Shown: positions 1 to 11,800 of the stretch, in pieces | Position numbering within the stretch: the first letter of the stretch is position 1 | Layout of the letters: each line of letters begins with the position of its first letter | Origin: Phoebastria nigripes | Taxonomy: Eukaryota; Chordata; Aves; Procellariiformes; Diomedeidae | Length of the DNA stretch: 64,000 nt | Assembly (NCBI GenBank): GCA_035582835.1 | Contig: JAYKAV010002780.1 | Location: 647,883-711,882 of the forward strand | Direction: 5' to 3' | Translations under genes and position numbers: made by a program | Notes under the pieces: model-generated | Database searches by the model: none | Seen by the model: the letters and a program-made list of their open reading frames with translations, nothing else | What the model was told of the DNA's origin: nothing

Positions 1-458
1 CCAACTGAAACAAGAACATCTTAATATACGTATACATCTGAGGGAGATTACTTTTCCCTTAACGAATTAATTAACTGCTGGTATCTGGTAGAATAAGTGA
101 GGGAACAAGCAGAATCTATTACCCAAGTATGCAGGCAAAAGGTAAAGAGCTGGCTTCTATCTCAAGTCCCAGATAAGTTAAAGGCTAAATCAAAGCAAAC
201 AGTCTTTATTATTAAAAGAAAATAAAAATTTTAAAAAAATCTTTCCCTTGCTTCAGAAAGTTTTGTGGGTCTCTTTCACCTGTTAAATACTCAATCCTTC
301 TTCACTGTTACAGTCAGATATGAACCATAAAGGCTTGCAAAAATAGCTACATAGATACCTAGAACTCTTTCTGTTCCCCAGGGAAGATGCAGCTAACACC
401 AATTTCCTGAAAATAATGAGGTATACTGGGAAAGGACTGTCAGGTTACATGAAATACA

Positions 459-522
459 GTTGGTTGTTTGGTTTTTTTTGTTTGGTTTTGTTTTGGGTTT
501 TGTTTTGGGTCTTTTTTTTTTT
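459..522. repeat. T/G simple repeat
   Basis: Low-complexity run of GTTTT/GGTTT-like units followed by a T tract, in ORC3 intron 2. A short ORF across it is an artefact of the composition. Confidence 0.8.
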
Positions 523-878
523 AAAATACATTTAACCGACACAACTATGCCAGCAAAACTTTTAAGCACAAACCAGGCCTACATTTCTGGCTCACCTCTA
601 AATTGCCTCTCATTTCTATACATGCTCTTTATAAAAAAGAAAAGGAGAATCAGATCCTTTTTGGTAAAACAGTGCCTTGGCACGTTTTCTGAATACATCT
701 GGCTTCCCAGGTGCTGCTCTGCTTCACAGATGTGAGTACAGAAACTCCACCAGCTTCCAACTAAGAAGGAAAGACAGAGCGGGGAGTAAAATGGGAGACT
801 GAATAGAAACCAGTGTAAGTGAGTGAGATTTTTCTCGTTGTTTTTCCTCCCACATTCACACAGTCTACCTTTCCCTTA

Positions 879-916
879 AACAAAAAAAAAAAAAAAAAAA
901 AAAAGGAAAAAAAAAA
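879..916. repeat. A-rich run
   Basis: Two adenine homopolymers of more than 10 bases separated by GG, in ORC3 intron 2. No flanking retroposed gene body was recognised. Confidence 0.85.
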
Positions 917-2702
917 AGCACAGGCTTGGAACCATCCTTCTACTCCCAACATACATTTAGCAGGCCTGGTGTAGCTTTAATGCTTCACTAACACCACCTG
1001 GAAGAACACAAAGACTGAAGGTTAAGTAAAAGTCTGTTAACTGTTGCTACAAGGCAACATTAAACATAACAGTTTGCTTTTTCTAAACGTGTGCATATAA
1101 AAATTTTAATTTGCTAGCTATTAATGTCCATCTGGTGGCCATTCAATGGAGCATCAGCAGTGGTCTGATCTCTAGAAAAGAACAAGTTGCTGAGCACATT
1201 CAATCTCCCAAAGCATTAAAAACACCAAAACAGCCCCGTAAATGACAAACAAGAGGCATCCCTCATCCTCCATTTTCATCATCTCCCCTAAACTAACACC
1301 TCATTTGTATCCCTAAGAAAAATCACTTAAAATACATAACCCACTCTGATTACAGAGGTCTTAGGCTTTTAGTTAAAGAAAATCCAACCACCGCATTATT
1401 GGTAATATACCAAGGCATAATATTCTTTTTATACTACCAAAACTCAAACTATAGNTGCAAACATGCACAGAATGCCTTTTGTGGGGTGCAACAGTATTAT
1501 CAACTATCCACGCTGTGAAATTCCACAACTGAAACTTCACACTTGACAGGTTTGGGCTTCCAAACTGGACAGATGCACATCAAAGTACTGTTTATTTAGA
1601 ACACCATTCTAACCAACTGCTGTGAGCAGCCAAACTAGCTCACCTCTGCCTCTCTTTTAGGGGTAGTTCAGTCAAATTTATTTTTCTGTCTCAAAGCATT
1701 TGCTAACTAGAACAACACATTTAGTAGGATTTATCCAAGCATTACTAGTCTTCCAAAAACAAAAACGTAATATCCAGTAAGGGCTAAAATTTCAATGTGG
1801 TTTAAGTGCATAGGTCTTGCTTGCTGGTTTATTTATCTTGCAATGACTTGGAATGACAGACTGGATTCTATTTCCCTGCATCTCATTCCCTGAGCTACAG
1901 ATGTGCCAACTCTCACGGAAAAAATAATTTGGGATTAATTTTAAAGCAGGTGTTACAGTAAGTCCCTCTGGTAATGAATGAGCCTGTGGTGATTTCCACA
2001 AAAATCNGGCCTTATTACTTTCCCCTCCACATTTTTTATACAAATTGTCACACCTTTTGACAGCTCTGGTGCTGCCCAAAAAAGTTTAACCTGGGAATAA
2101 GAACAGTAAGTTTCCTAACTGAGTCTCAAACAGCAACTATTTAAGCAGCATTATTTGTGGCTCCAATAAAAGTCAGTCCTGTTCAGTCTTCCCCAAATGA
2201 CAAGAGACCTGTATACACAGCATATAGGCTGGAGAAAAGAAAATATATATAACAAACACTAGTGGACAGAAGCCATGGAATCTTCACAAATGGCTTTTCT
2301 TTCTTCTTTCATTAAGAAATTTAGGCAAACTACCGAGAATATGATGAGACTTACGAATGGGATATAATTTCTGACTCCCATAGCTTAAAAGTGGCTCACT
2401 CAGACTCTTCAGATAAATAGTTTGTCAGTCAGTAAACAATTTATGGTAGCATGGAAAGGAGTTCTCCTGTAAAAAAAATTTGCAAAGACACAGATAGCTA
2501 TACGATCTTGATTGCTGGAGATGAAAAAAACATTTACACTAGCCAACAATTTGCTGGGATTCCTCTGAAGAAATGAGTTTTCAGCAATATCGACATCAAG
2601 GAGCAACAGAAATCCTCACGCAGCTATGGCAGAATTCAATTAGATGTGGTGAACCTTCCAGGATTAACCCAAGCATAGCAACATATATCAAACTGCACTA
2701 AC

Positions 2703-2757
2703 CTGTTTTCTGAGACACCCTTCTCTTCTTGGGACTTGGTTTAAAAACAAAGCAGCC
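2703..2757 (-). CDS. ORC3: ORC3 coding exon 2
   Basis: A 55-base exon encoding GCFVFKPSPKKRRVSQKT plus the first base of a split codon. A pyrimidine tract ending TTCTCTAG precedes it and CAG/GTTAGT follows. The peptide matches the vertebrate ORC3 amino terminus and begins in phase 0, as exon 1 requires. Confidence 0.9.
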
Positions 2758-5418
2758 CTAGAGAATAGCAAAAAAATATGAACTTCAACATGAGCATCAA
2801 TCTGACTGGCTCCTGAGGCCACTTTATTCTCCTTTAATTTCAGTGCTCCATTAAACCAACAATTTGAACTGAATTGCCAGCATCTTAAGGATATCAATTT
2901 GCATGTTGTCCCTTTATATTCCTGTTTCAAGCTGGAAAACTAGTGAAAGCAATATCCCAGCATATTTGGGAGGAACTTTTTCACCTTTCCATTATGTTCT
3001 TCAATTCAACCATCAACTAGAACAGCAGCAGACTCTTTAAACTTCTCATAACCTCCAACAGGTTTAGAATTAAGAGGAAATGATTCCCTGAGGACACATC
3101 AGTGGACTTTTCTCAGTACAGTTTCAGTTAAAAACAAAACAAAAGAAAAAAAGGCAAAAGGCTGGGATGCATAGAAAAGGTGACCCAGAGTAATGCAGTG
3201 AGTATTATTAAGTCACTTACAAAAGCCAATGATGCCCTGGCTACAGAGGACAAGTGCATCCCAACTCGAAAAAGTAAAGATGGTTAGAAGCAGAACGACA
3301 AATGGTTTGAAAAAGGTTCAGATAAATAAAAACCCTGGCTCCAAGGAAGTCCTCCAGACAGAAGTCATCTCCCAGTTAGATCAGTTTCATCACAAAGGAG
3401 GAGGAAGAAATAAAACACAAGTATTAAGCTTTGAATTCTGGAAGATTTTTTTCTTTTTCCTCTAGAAAATCTGAAATTTCTTCCCTCATCCTCTCAAATA
3501 AAAACTCATCTCTTTTGAGGAGTTATAATAATTTCCTATATATGAGAAATCTTATGCATTCCCCAACTCTCACTGTGAGGTTCTTGTGCCACAGCAAGGG
3601 GGAAGGAAACACACAAGTGTTCAAGATAGATAAACAGACTGATTCAATCCTATATTTCTCAATGGAGATGCTTATATAAGCAAAGATTACTGAACTCAAC
3701 CTAGGATAGTTCAGCCACTAGCATAAGAATGATCTATGAACATAAAACTCCAGAGCTATGTTCAATTTTGATCACAGGCACTAGTCTGGTTGGGTGACTT
3801 TGGACATGTTATTTCCCTTCTGATAAAAATAAGAAATTGCAGTAAAACACTGATAACAATATCGGCCTCCTCTGAAAAACAGCCTTATGAATTGGAGATG
3901 CCTTCGGATACTTTCCGTTTTACCACATATATCTAAAACCAGCTGGATGAAAATTGTGGTTATTCTACAGATCCTAAACACTCTGGAACAATTCCACTAC
4001 AAAAAGCTATGCTACAGCCTTATTTATGCTGCAGTACGCACAACATGTCAGAACAGTAATTCACAAGAGCACACCTGGAATCGGCCAAAGTAACTACAAA
4101 TCACATATATAAAAGAAGAAACGATGTATGCTTAAGTCAAATGAAACATAAATATTATTTAATGCTTTACAAGCATTGGATTTCCCTACACCACTGAATG
4201 TAGCAAAGACCAGAATATAAAATGGCAAAGTAGTATTACATATAAGACATGGGAGGCAAGGGGGGGACGCACCTTTCACCACCTAGCTACTTAAAGGCAA
4301 CAACCATTTTTGAAAGGGAAATCCACTTGTTTCGGATTAAGTTTTAACTTTGTTTGGAAGTACTTCCTTNTACTCCTGAAAGTAATAACCTGCACAGCGA
4401 GTTCCACATCAAAGGATCCTGCTGCACAATTCAGTGAAAAACAATATAAAGGACAGGAGTCTTCTGATGACAAAACGCATACTGTGCGTTCACTGCTGTG
4501 AACCACTGCTATTGTTCACTACACGATCAAGCAAGATAGGAAAGAAGTTAAACGTTCCAATACAACATATTAAGTCTCACTACATATTAACACTCTGATG
4601 AATGCACTGTCCCTACTGCCAACCCTGACTACAGGCCAGAAACAAGCTTTCAGCTCAGAAATGTCAAGGCNATAATAGGTATTTAACGTTACGTGTGAGT
4701 GACAGCATTTTATTTTTATTTCCCTATTAAACTAGTTTTGGGGGAAGATGCAATGAATGTTTCAAAGTGGCAGCAAGCGATGCCAACAGACTTTAGCTAG
4801 AAGTGACAAAACCTCCAGCCACAACACTACTGCTCAGTTCTAGGTGAGGCTTACTTCAAGTACGAGCGCTTTTCGTGTGCCAATAGGACAGAGGAGCAAG
4901 GCAGGAGGGCTGACTGTTCGTCGTGAGAAGAAAAAGTGCCTTGGGTAAAGCGGGACCGAGTGGGCGTCAGGGCACGGATGAAGAGCCATCAAGACTCGAC
5001 ACAGCAAGGGAAGGGAACAGACAGCGGAACAGGGCAACTGGGAACCTGGCCACAGGGGATGTAGGAAACGGCAGCGGATGAAGATAGTTAGAGGAGCCGG
5101 CGCAGGACGCGACAGCGACAGGGCAATTCTGCGGGTCAGTCCCTTCAGCACCCGCACAGCCGCGCTGTTCTCCTCACGCGGCCCCGCAGGGACCGCTCCG
5201 AGGGGGCCGCTCTGCTCGGACAAAGGCCCCGTCCCACCGAGGCGGGGGAGCAGCCAGCGCTTTGGGCACGCCGGCCCCGCCCGCCGCGGTACGAGGCCCC
5301 GAGCCGCCCCGCCGCCTCGGCAGGGCGGGAGCGAAACCCGGCGGCCGCCCCTTCCCCCGGAGCGGCGGTTGGAAGGCAGCCCCCCCCCCCTCACCTTGGA
5401 GACGGAGCACGTGCTCAT
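2703..5418 (-). CDS. ORC3: ORC3, 5' part (coding exons 1 and 2)
   Basis: This is the amino-terminal part of origin recognition complex subunit 3, a nuclear protein of the six-subunit ORC that marks replication origins. Coding exon 1 (5395-5418) gives MSTCSVSK and coding exon 2 (2703-2757) gives GCFVFKPSPKKRRVSQKT plus one base. The human protein, as I remember it, starts MATSSMSKGCFVFKPNSKKRKIS, so the match is clear. Exon 1 ends in phase 0 at AAG followed by GTGAGG. Exon 2 is bounded by a TTCTCTAG acceptor and a CAG/GTTAGT donor and ends in phase 1. The lysine/arginine cluster PKKRR looks like a nuclear localisation signal (inference). The rest of the gene lies beyond the left edge. It is divergent from RARS2 and shares its promoter. 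Confidence 0.9.
2758..5394 (-). other. ORC3: ORC3 intron 1
   Basis: Mostly AT-rich sequence with no recognisable exon or repeat. Single unknown bases lie at 4370 and 4671. The promoter-proximal end, from about 5,080, is part of the CpG island and begins (minus strand) with GTGAG and an eleven-base G run. Confidence 0.75.
5395..5418 (-). CDS. ORC3: ORC3 coding exon 1
   Basis: Eight codons, MSTCSVSK, with the start codon at 5416-5418 (minus). The Kozak context GCGCCATGA has G at -3. The donor GTGAG is followed directly by an eleven-base G run. The start was chosen because the peptide joins in phase to the recognisable GCFVFKP exon. Confidence 0.88.
5405..5416. promoter_or_regulatory. Palindromic CACGTG E-box in ORC3 exon 1
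   Basis: GAGCACGTGCTC is a perfect 12-base palindrome centred on CACGTG, the USF/MYC-MAX core. It lies within codons 1-5 of ORC3. Confidence 0.5.
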
Positions 5419-5519
5419 GGCGCCCTTCTCGCGCCCCAGGCCCGAGCAGTACCGGACACACCGCCCCGACGTCGACGGAGCCGCAGGGGGAGGGGCCTCG
5501 CAGGCCGTCGCCGGCCCGC

Positions 5520-5531
5520 GGCGCACGCGCA
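5520..5531. promoter_or_regulatory. NRF1-like site
   Basis: GGCGCACGCGCA matches the NRF1 consensus YGCGCAYGCGCR at 11 of 12 positions. It lies between the two start codons. NRF1 is a known activator of nuclear genes for mitochondrial proteins, which suits RARS2. Occupancy is inferred. Confidence 0.6.
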
Positions 5532-5671
5532 CTCCGGGAACGCCGCCCGGCTCCCTGCTTGTCCGTGAAACGCTCCGGCCGGACGCGCTCGCTTCGCCGC
5601 TCTCCCCCCTCCCCTGCACAGTGGGACAGCCCTCTCTCTGCCTCTGCGCACCTCCTCCGCGCAAAGGGGGA

Positions 5672-5676
5672 CCAAT
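5672..5676 (+). promoter_or_regulatory. CCAAT box
   Basis: CCAAT in the context GACCAATGGGC, 124 bases upstream of the RARS2 start codon. It fits an NF-Y site in a TATA-less promoter. Confidence 0.45.
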
Positions 5677-5734
5677 GGGCTCTTCCTCCCCCTCCCACCC
5701 CTGTCCTGAGAATGGTACGACCCAGCCCGCCCCT

Positions 5735-5744
5735 GGGCGGGCGG
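5735..5744 (+). promoter_or_regulatory. GC box (Sp1-type)
   Basis: GGGCGGGCGG lies 56 bases upstream of the RARS2 start codon. More CCGCCC cores occur nearby, for example at 5992-5997 in intron 1. Confidence 0.5.
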
Positions 5745-5799
5745 AAAGGAGAGGTGGGGGGGAAGGGGCAGCTGCGACCTTCCGCCTGGCGGCGCAGCC

Positions 5800-5838
5800 A
5801 TGGCAGCCTGTTCCTTTCGGAGGAGCATCGCTTCCCAG
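5800..5838 (+). CDS. RARS2: RARS2 exon 1
   Basis: Encodes [13 protein letters not shown], the start of the mitochondrial targeting sequence, and ends in phase 0 at CAG/GTACGC. It lies inside the CpG island. Confidence 0.93.
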
Positions 5839-8800
5839 GTACGCCTCTCCCTCCCGCAGCTTGCCCGGAGGGGGGGCGCGCCATAACCGAGACTTCCCGT
5901 TTGCGCCCTCACCCAGACCACCCTCCCCTCTCCGAGCGTCTTGCAGTGGGTCCGACCCGTTGCCGAGAGGCTCGGCGCGGGCTTCCCTGCCCCGCCCCTC
6001 TCTGGCGGCCGGGCGCGTGGGAGGGAGGGGGGCGCGCTCGAGCGTCTCCCACGGGCCNGCCCCCTGCGCTGCGCGCGGGCGGCAGGTGAGGGGTGCCCCT
6101 CCCCCGCCCGGCCCTTGGCGAGAGGTCTGAGGGGAGCGCGGGCCCCTTACAGCCCCTTACACCACCTGCCCCGCCCCCTTAACGTTTCTTGGGTTTCCAT
6201 GGCGTATTTTATTGTATTGCTTGTAATAGTTAATAAGTGTTTGCTTTTTTTATCTGGGTTGAAATTTGCTTTCAAATATACGGGATGCATCCCCCAGGGG
6301 TATTTAAACAGGGAGCGGTACTTTTCCTGGATCTTCTTTGCTTAAGACGCTTTGTTCTTTATCTCAAATTTAGCTTTCAAAGGTTTTGGATCTGCCAGCA
6401 GAAAATTTAATAAAGTCCATATCTGCAGTTCCTGTCTCCAAAAAACGGTAGTGTTTACATTTTATCTTACAATGTTATGTCATGTTTTATTATTTTCTGT
6501 TGTGCTGCTTCTTGCAAGAGCTTAACAGGACTTTAGGGAAAAAGAAATACAGAAAAAACAAACCTAACCTAATATACCAATGCAATTATAAGAAGATACT
6601 TTAATTAAATCACTGTATTTTTTCAAGCAAGCTCAAAACAAATATAATTGCTTAAAAAGCTGTACAAACTATAGGCAGTGGTTGAATGGCAGATGTTTCA
6701 GCACTAATGATCTGAATGTGAAACTGCTTAGAACCAATGTGAAGTTATAATGGATTTTTTTTTCAGTGTCCTGGTCGAGAGTTGTAATGGTGTTAGCAGG
6801 TAAATCACATTTATTCATGAGCATAGTTTTTGCTTATTCTGAAATGGAGTTCTCACCGTATCTACTTTCTGATTGTATTAGAGCAAAGGTAATATTTGGC
6901 CTTCTATTGCAGCTTTCTAAACATAGTGAACTTTCAGGTTTCTGTGACTGGGTTACGCTTGGTAATTAGACTTGTCATATGCAGAGTCAGCTTGGATCTG
7001 CCAAATCTACCTATCATCTCAACAGGTGTTTTTTCCTGATTTTCCTATGTTCTTTTTTTCAGGCACGTTGCTGATTTCCAGCTTTCCATTGCTTCTGTAA
7101 CAGAAGACAGTTCTAGTGGTTGCTTAGCACAAGACCTTAATCTTCAAGCTCAGAAGCTAGCTGAAAGGGTATGCTAATGCATTAATCATATATTTATGCA
7201 ATAACAAACTTACAGACTAGAGGTGTAACAGGCATCATAAGCTAAATAGTATTCTTTGTCCAAGCATCTGTTTGGGTCAGAGTAGTTTAATGACTGCACC
7301 TAGTGTAATTGTACACAGAATCTTCACAGGGAATTGGAGACGCAGTTTTAGTTAAGGTTCTTGTGAAATTGTTGTTTTCGAATAGTTTGAGAGTAAATAA
7401 TATTTGTGAAGTTAGGAGGGTATCTAAAGGGTATGCCATGGTCTGTACTGTTGCTGAAAATTTGAGGAAGAAATTGAATATGCAGTGGCTTGGAAAACCA
7501 AAGACTGCAAAATCCAGCACTAGAATGGCAATGTATAAATTTAACCTGTGGGACAAACAGGACAGACTTTCAAATCCCTAACTGCTTGAAATTGAGTTTT
7601 CTTAAAACAGCAATTTTTTCAGGTGTGTTAGTCTGGGAAATGGCAGTAGCTGAGGTGTTGAGACTAACTACAGCGTAAAAAAGAAGCAGCATGCAAAACA
7701 AGGTCTACGGAAGTGACACAAACCTTGAAGGAAGGGAAGGAAATAAAAATTTGGAGAAGTTGGCATGCATAAAGTTGAACAAAAGTGGGATCAGAAAGGT
7801 GATGCTGAGGTTTGAGGGATCATTTGATCAAAAATCATTTACAATCTAAAAATATGTTGCTGATGCCAGTGCAGAGGAGTATAAACTAGGAAACTGGCAA
7901 AGTTAGTTGCAAAGAGGAGCTAGACTGAATAATGAAAGTGCAAATGATTCTTCATCTGCATCAGAAAGAGTGATCTTGAGAAGGAATCAGTTGGGTTGCT
8001 ATATGATCAGGAGTTAAAAAGGACAAATAAAAACAGTTTTAATACTATTGAGAAGCTAAACTATTTCTCCATGTCATTCTTCACTGCTGAGATGTTGAAG
8101 AGATCTGTATCTTGGACCCATTCTTGTAACAGATGAATATTCTGACTCGCGTGAAACAAGAACTGGTGGTGCATAGATGTACAACTAAAAGTTCTGGAAG
8201 AACTTAAAGATGATCTAGAACCATAAAATAATTAAGGTTGGAAAGGACCTCATGAAGTTATCTGTTCCCATCTCCTCCTCAGTGGAGGTTGTTGAGGGTT
8301 TTTGGATGAGGTTGCTGAGGACTTTTGAAATCCTATCAGGTTTTGAAAGCCTCCAAGGATTTGACAGCCTCCCTGGGCAATCCGTTCCAATGACTGTAAC
8401 ATCATGGTAACAATTTTTTTCCATGTGTCTAGTCTGTCACTTTAAGAACAGCTGCTGTTGCCAGTGTTTAGAAAGCTGCAAACTGTCTCTCTTCTTTATT
8501 GTTCGTGGCTCGTTAAATAAACCTGGGACACTTAGCCCTACATCTTTACATGGAAGAGCCGTTGTAACAGTAAAGAAGAACAGACCGTCAATATAAGCCC
8601 CAAAACTGAATAGAGCATGCTGGTTAGACAAAGGAAAAAAAAATTCCATTAATCTCTTAGGAATGTTTTTTGTTGGGTAGTGGATAAAGGAGATGCATTT
8701 AGTATAATTTGTTTAGACTGGTCATGTCATCCACAAAGAAGGTAAGCAGTGTAGAAATTAGCAAAATATGACCACATATCAAAAAGTAGCAGAGAGACAG

Positions 8801-11800
8801 AAAAATGTAGGCAGTTATCAGTTTTTGTCATGGTAAACAGTTGATGGAGTGCCTCAAGGTTCAACAGTATGTTCTTAGTCACTTCTGAGGAAATAGGTCG
8901 CAATACTTGAAATACAGGTATTTAGGTTAGGCAGAAGAGATGGAAATCTCAGTGGACATGGGAAGGGCTACAGATGTCGTCCATCTGGACCTCTGTAAGG
9001 CCTTTGACACGGTCCCCCACAACATCGTTCTCTCTAAACTGGAGAGGTATGGATTTGATGGGTGGACTGTCCGGTGAGTGAGGAATTGGTTGGATAGCTG
9101 CATCCAGAGGGTAGTGGTCAACAGCTCAATGTCCAGATGGAGATCGGTGACAAGTGGTGTCCCGCAGGGGTCTGTATTGGGACCGGTACTGTTTAATATC
9201 TTCATCAATGACATAGACAGTGGGATCGAGTGCGCCCTCAGCAAGTTTGCAGATGACACCAAGCTGAGCGGTGCAGTTGACACACCTGAGGGACAGGTTG
9301 CCATCCAGAAGGACCTGGACAAGCTGGAGAAGTGGGCTCATGTGAACCTCATGAGGTTCAACAAGGCCAAGTGCAGGGTCCTGCACCTGGGTCGGGGCAA
9401 CCCCCAGTATCAATACAGGCTGGGGGATGAAGGGATTGAGAGCAGCCCTGCCGAGAAGGACTTGGGGGTACTGGTGGATGAAAAGCTGGACATGAGCCAG
9501 CAATGTGCGCTCGCAGCCCAGAAGACCAACCATATCCTGGGCTGCATCACAAGAAGTGTGGCCAGCAGGTCGAGGGAGGTGATTCTGCCCCTCTACTCTG
9601 CTCTGGTGAGACCCCACCTGGAGTACTGAGTCCAGCTCTGGAACCCTCAGCACAAGACAGACACAGACCTGTTGGAGCGGGTCCAGAGAAGGGCCACAAA
9701 AATGATCAGGGGGATGGAACACCTCTCCTATGAAGAAAGTCTGAGAGAGTTGGGGTTGTTCAGCCTGGAGAAGAGAAGGCTTTGGGGAGACCTTATTGCA
9801 GCCTATCAGTACTTAAAGGGGGCTTATAAGAAAGATGGGGACAAACTTTTTAGCAGGGTCTGTTGCGATAGGACAATGGTTTTAAACTCAAAGAGGGTAG
9901 ATTTAGACTAGACATAAGGAAGACATTTTTTCTGCTGAGGGTGGTGGAACACTGGAACAGGTTGCACAGAGAGGGGCATCCCTGGAAACTTTCAAGGTCA
10001 GGTTGGACGGGGCTCTGAGCAACCTGATCTAGTTGAAGATGTCCCTACCCGTGGCAGGGGGGTTAGACTAGATGACCTTTAAAGGTTCCTTCCAATCCAA
10101 ACTATTCTATGATTCTATGAAATTTTTCTCATTGACTAAAACAGCCTAAATAATAAGGCAATGTGATACTAAATGAAACATAATGTGCTCTGATGTGCTG
10201 AGAATTGTCTGTCAGAAAGGTCAGAATTGTCTTGTTTCCATGGGCTTTTGATTTCATCTGGCTGGTTGGTTCTTGTTTCATCTTTGGACTGTCAGTTCCT
10301 TGTGGAGGGGACATTGTGTTGTGGGGTTTTTATGCCCCTGTACAGCATAGTGGCATTCTGGCCCAAGCCTTAGGCACGGTGAGATCTGGTTACTAAAGAA
10401 CCACAGGGCACTTGGAGGAGAGGTTGTTAAAGCAATGGAAAAGCCAAATGAGCACTCATATTAAAGAGAGGTAAAAACCACTGAGATTATGTAGAAGAAG
10501 TTTAGCAGAACAAATGGTATGGAGGAAGTCCAGTGGGAATTTCTGTTTTCTCTCTGCCCTGTAAGTAAAAAGGACCTTTCGTAAATGAAAAGGTGGGAAA
10601 TTCAGAGTCAATACAAGAAATACTTCTTCATGTAGTTTGTGAATAAACATTGGAATTTGTTGTTATTGGAGCTTGTGAAGGTTAAAGAACTTAAAGGCTA
10701 ACCATGATTTCATCTCCTGGTTAAGTTAGTGTCTAAGCTGGAGACCTAGCATGGGGGTAGAATTTCTTCTTCATGCTGATGAGCTTCAGTAGGAATGTAT
10801 AGCTTGCCTCTCTCAAAGATATTAACCAAGTGATAAAGTGATTGTGTCATCCTTTGTAGGCTTTCAATCCCTCTTTTTTTTTTAGACAATTTCTTGGCTA
10901 TGAAAGACAGCTAGTTTAATAAGAAACTCTCAAACCTGACAGGTTGAGATCCAAAACTCTCAGCCTGTGAAGAGACCGAAATTTGTGTAAAGAGGATGTT
11001 GGCATTAGGGCTTGGGTGCCCAAATATTCCTTATGGGTTCAGAATTTTCATAACATGTGCCTTATGGAAATTGTAAATGAATTTTTTAATAAATTGGCTT
11101 TTAACATCTTTATTTTGTATCACTGGATACTGCACAACATTGTCATTAAAGTCAGAAACTTCAAGAAAGAGCAGTCCAAAACTCCTGTCTCAGGTTTTCT
11201 TTAAGATATTGATCTTGATTTTATTTTTTTTTTTAAAGTGCTGTCAGGTACTGTGTAAGCTGTCAAATGTATCTCAGCTTTTGTGTATACAAGGAGATCA
11301 ACTACTGCTCCCAGTCAAAAAAAACCCACAGACTGTACACATGCAGGGACTGAAGTAAAACGTATGTGTGACATTTCAGGCTGAGTTACGTTCAGAGCTA
11401 TTAAGCATGGATTGGAAATAATAAAATCATCCCTTTTCCAACAGGATTGATTAAATTATCCATTTGTGATTGCTTCAAACCAATAAATAACATTTAATGT
11501 TTATAGTGGATTAAATTAATATTTATAGTGGATTGAATTACAATTTTCCAATTTACCTGTTTTCATGTAGAGTTTCTGTTTTGTTTTGTTCTTTTAGCTA
11601 AAATGTGATGCTGTAGTGAGTGAAATCAGTGCTGGTCCAGGGACAGTGAACTTTACAATAAACAGGGAATTATTAGCAAAGGTGAGTACTATATTTCAGG
11701 TGCATTAAGGTAAAAATAAATTCCTCAATATAAAACTATAGAATACTTACTGTTGTCTTAGAAAGGTATTTTCTATGTAAAACTGTCTTTTGTAAGTTCT

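Larger units (their letters stand above)
1..2702 (-). other. ORC3: ORC3 intron 2 (partial)
   Basis: No exon of ORC3 or of another gene was found here. It holds a G/T-rich stretch at about 459-522 and an A-rich run at about 879-916. Single unknown bases lie at 1455 and 2007. The next ORC3 exon must lie left of the window. Confidence 0.7.
5080..6180. promoter_or_regulatory. CpG island, bidirectional ORC3/RARS2 promoter
   Basis: Base composition changes abruptly from AT-rich to GC-rich with many CG dinucleotides over about 1.1 kb. Both first coding exons lie inside it in divergent orientation, with start codons 381 bases apart. No TATA box was seen near either start. GC boxes, a CCAAT box, a CACGTG E-box and an NRF1-like site are present, as expected of a housekeeping promoter. 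Transcription start sites cannot be placed from sequence alone. The edges are estimated by eye. One unknown base lies at 6058. Confidence 0.88.
7169..11597 (+). other. RARS2: RARS2 intron 3, CR1-rich
   Basis: At 4.4 kb it carries three layered CR1 fragments between about 7,960 and 10,120 (listed separately). At 11500-11539 a 22-base period gives two copies of TTTATAGTGGATT(A/G)AATT. The remainder is unremarkable. Confidence 0.8.

Noticed and set aside
1..2700. A third ORC3 exon left of exon 2
   Set aside because: I searched the minus strand for the expected next peptide (DYFNKG, FETYQLIWQQ-like) and found none. A chance LFETQL near 2,115-2,135 lacks splice sites and context.
5078..6130. Long open frames (up to 350 codons) on both strands across the CpG island
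   Set aside because: GC-rich DNA has few stop codons, so open frames arise by composition. Their translations are proline, glycine and arginine-rich with no family resemblance, and they overlap the true first exons of ORC3 and RARS2.
9078..9629. CR1 reverse-transcriptase open frame as a host gene
   Set aside because: It is transposon sequence with in-frame stops on both sides, 5' truncation and a CR1 tail.
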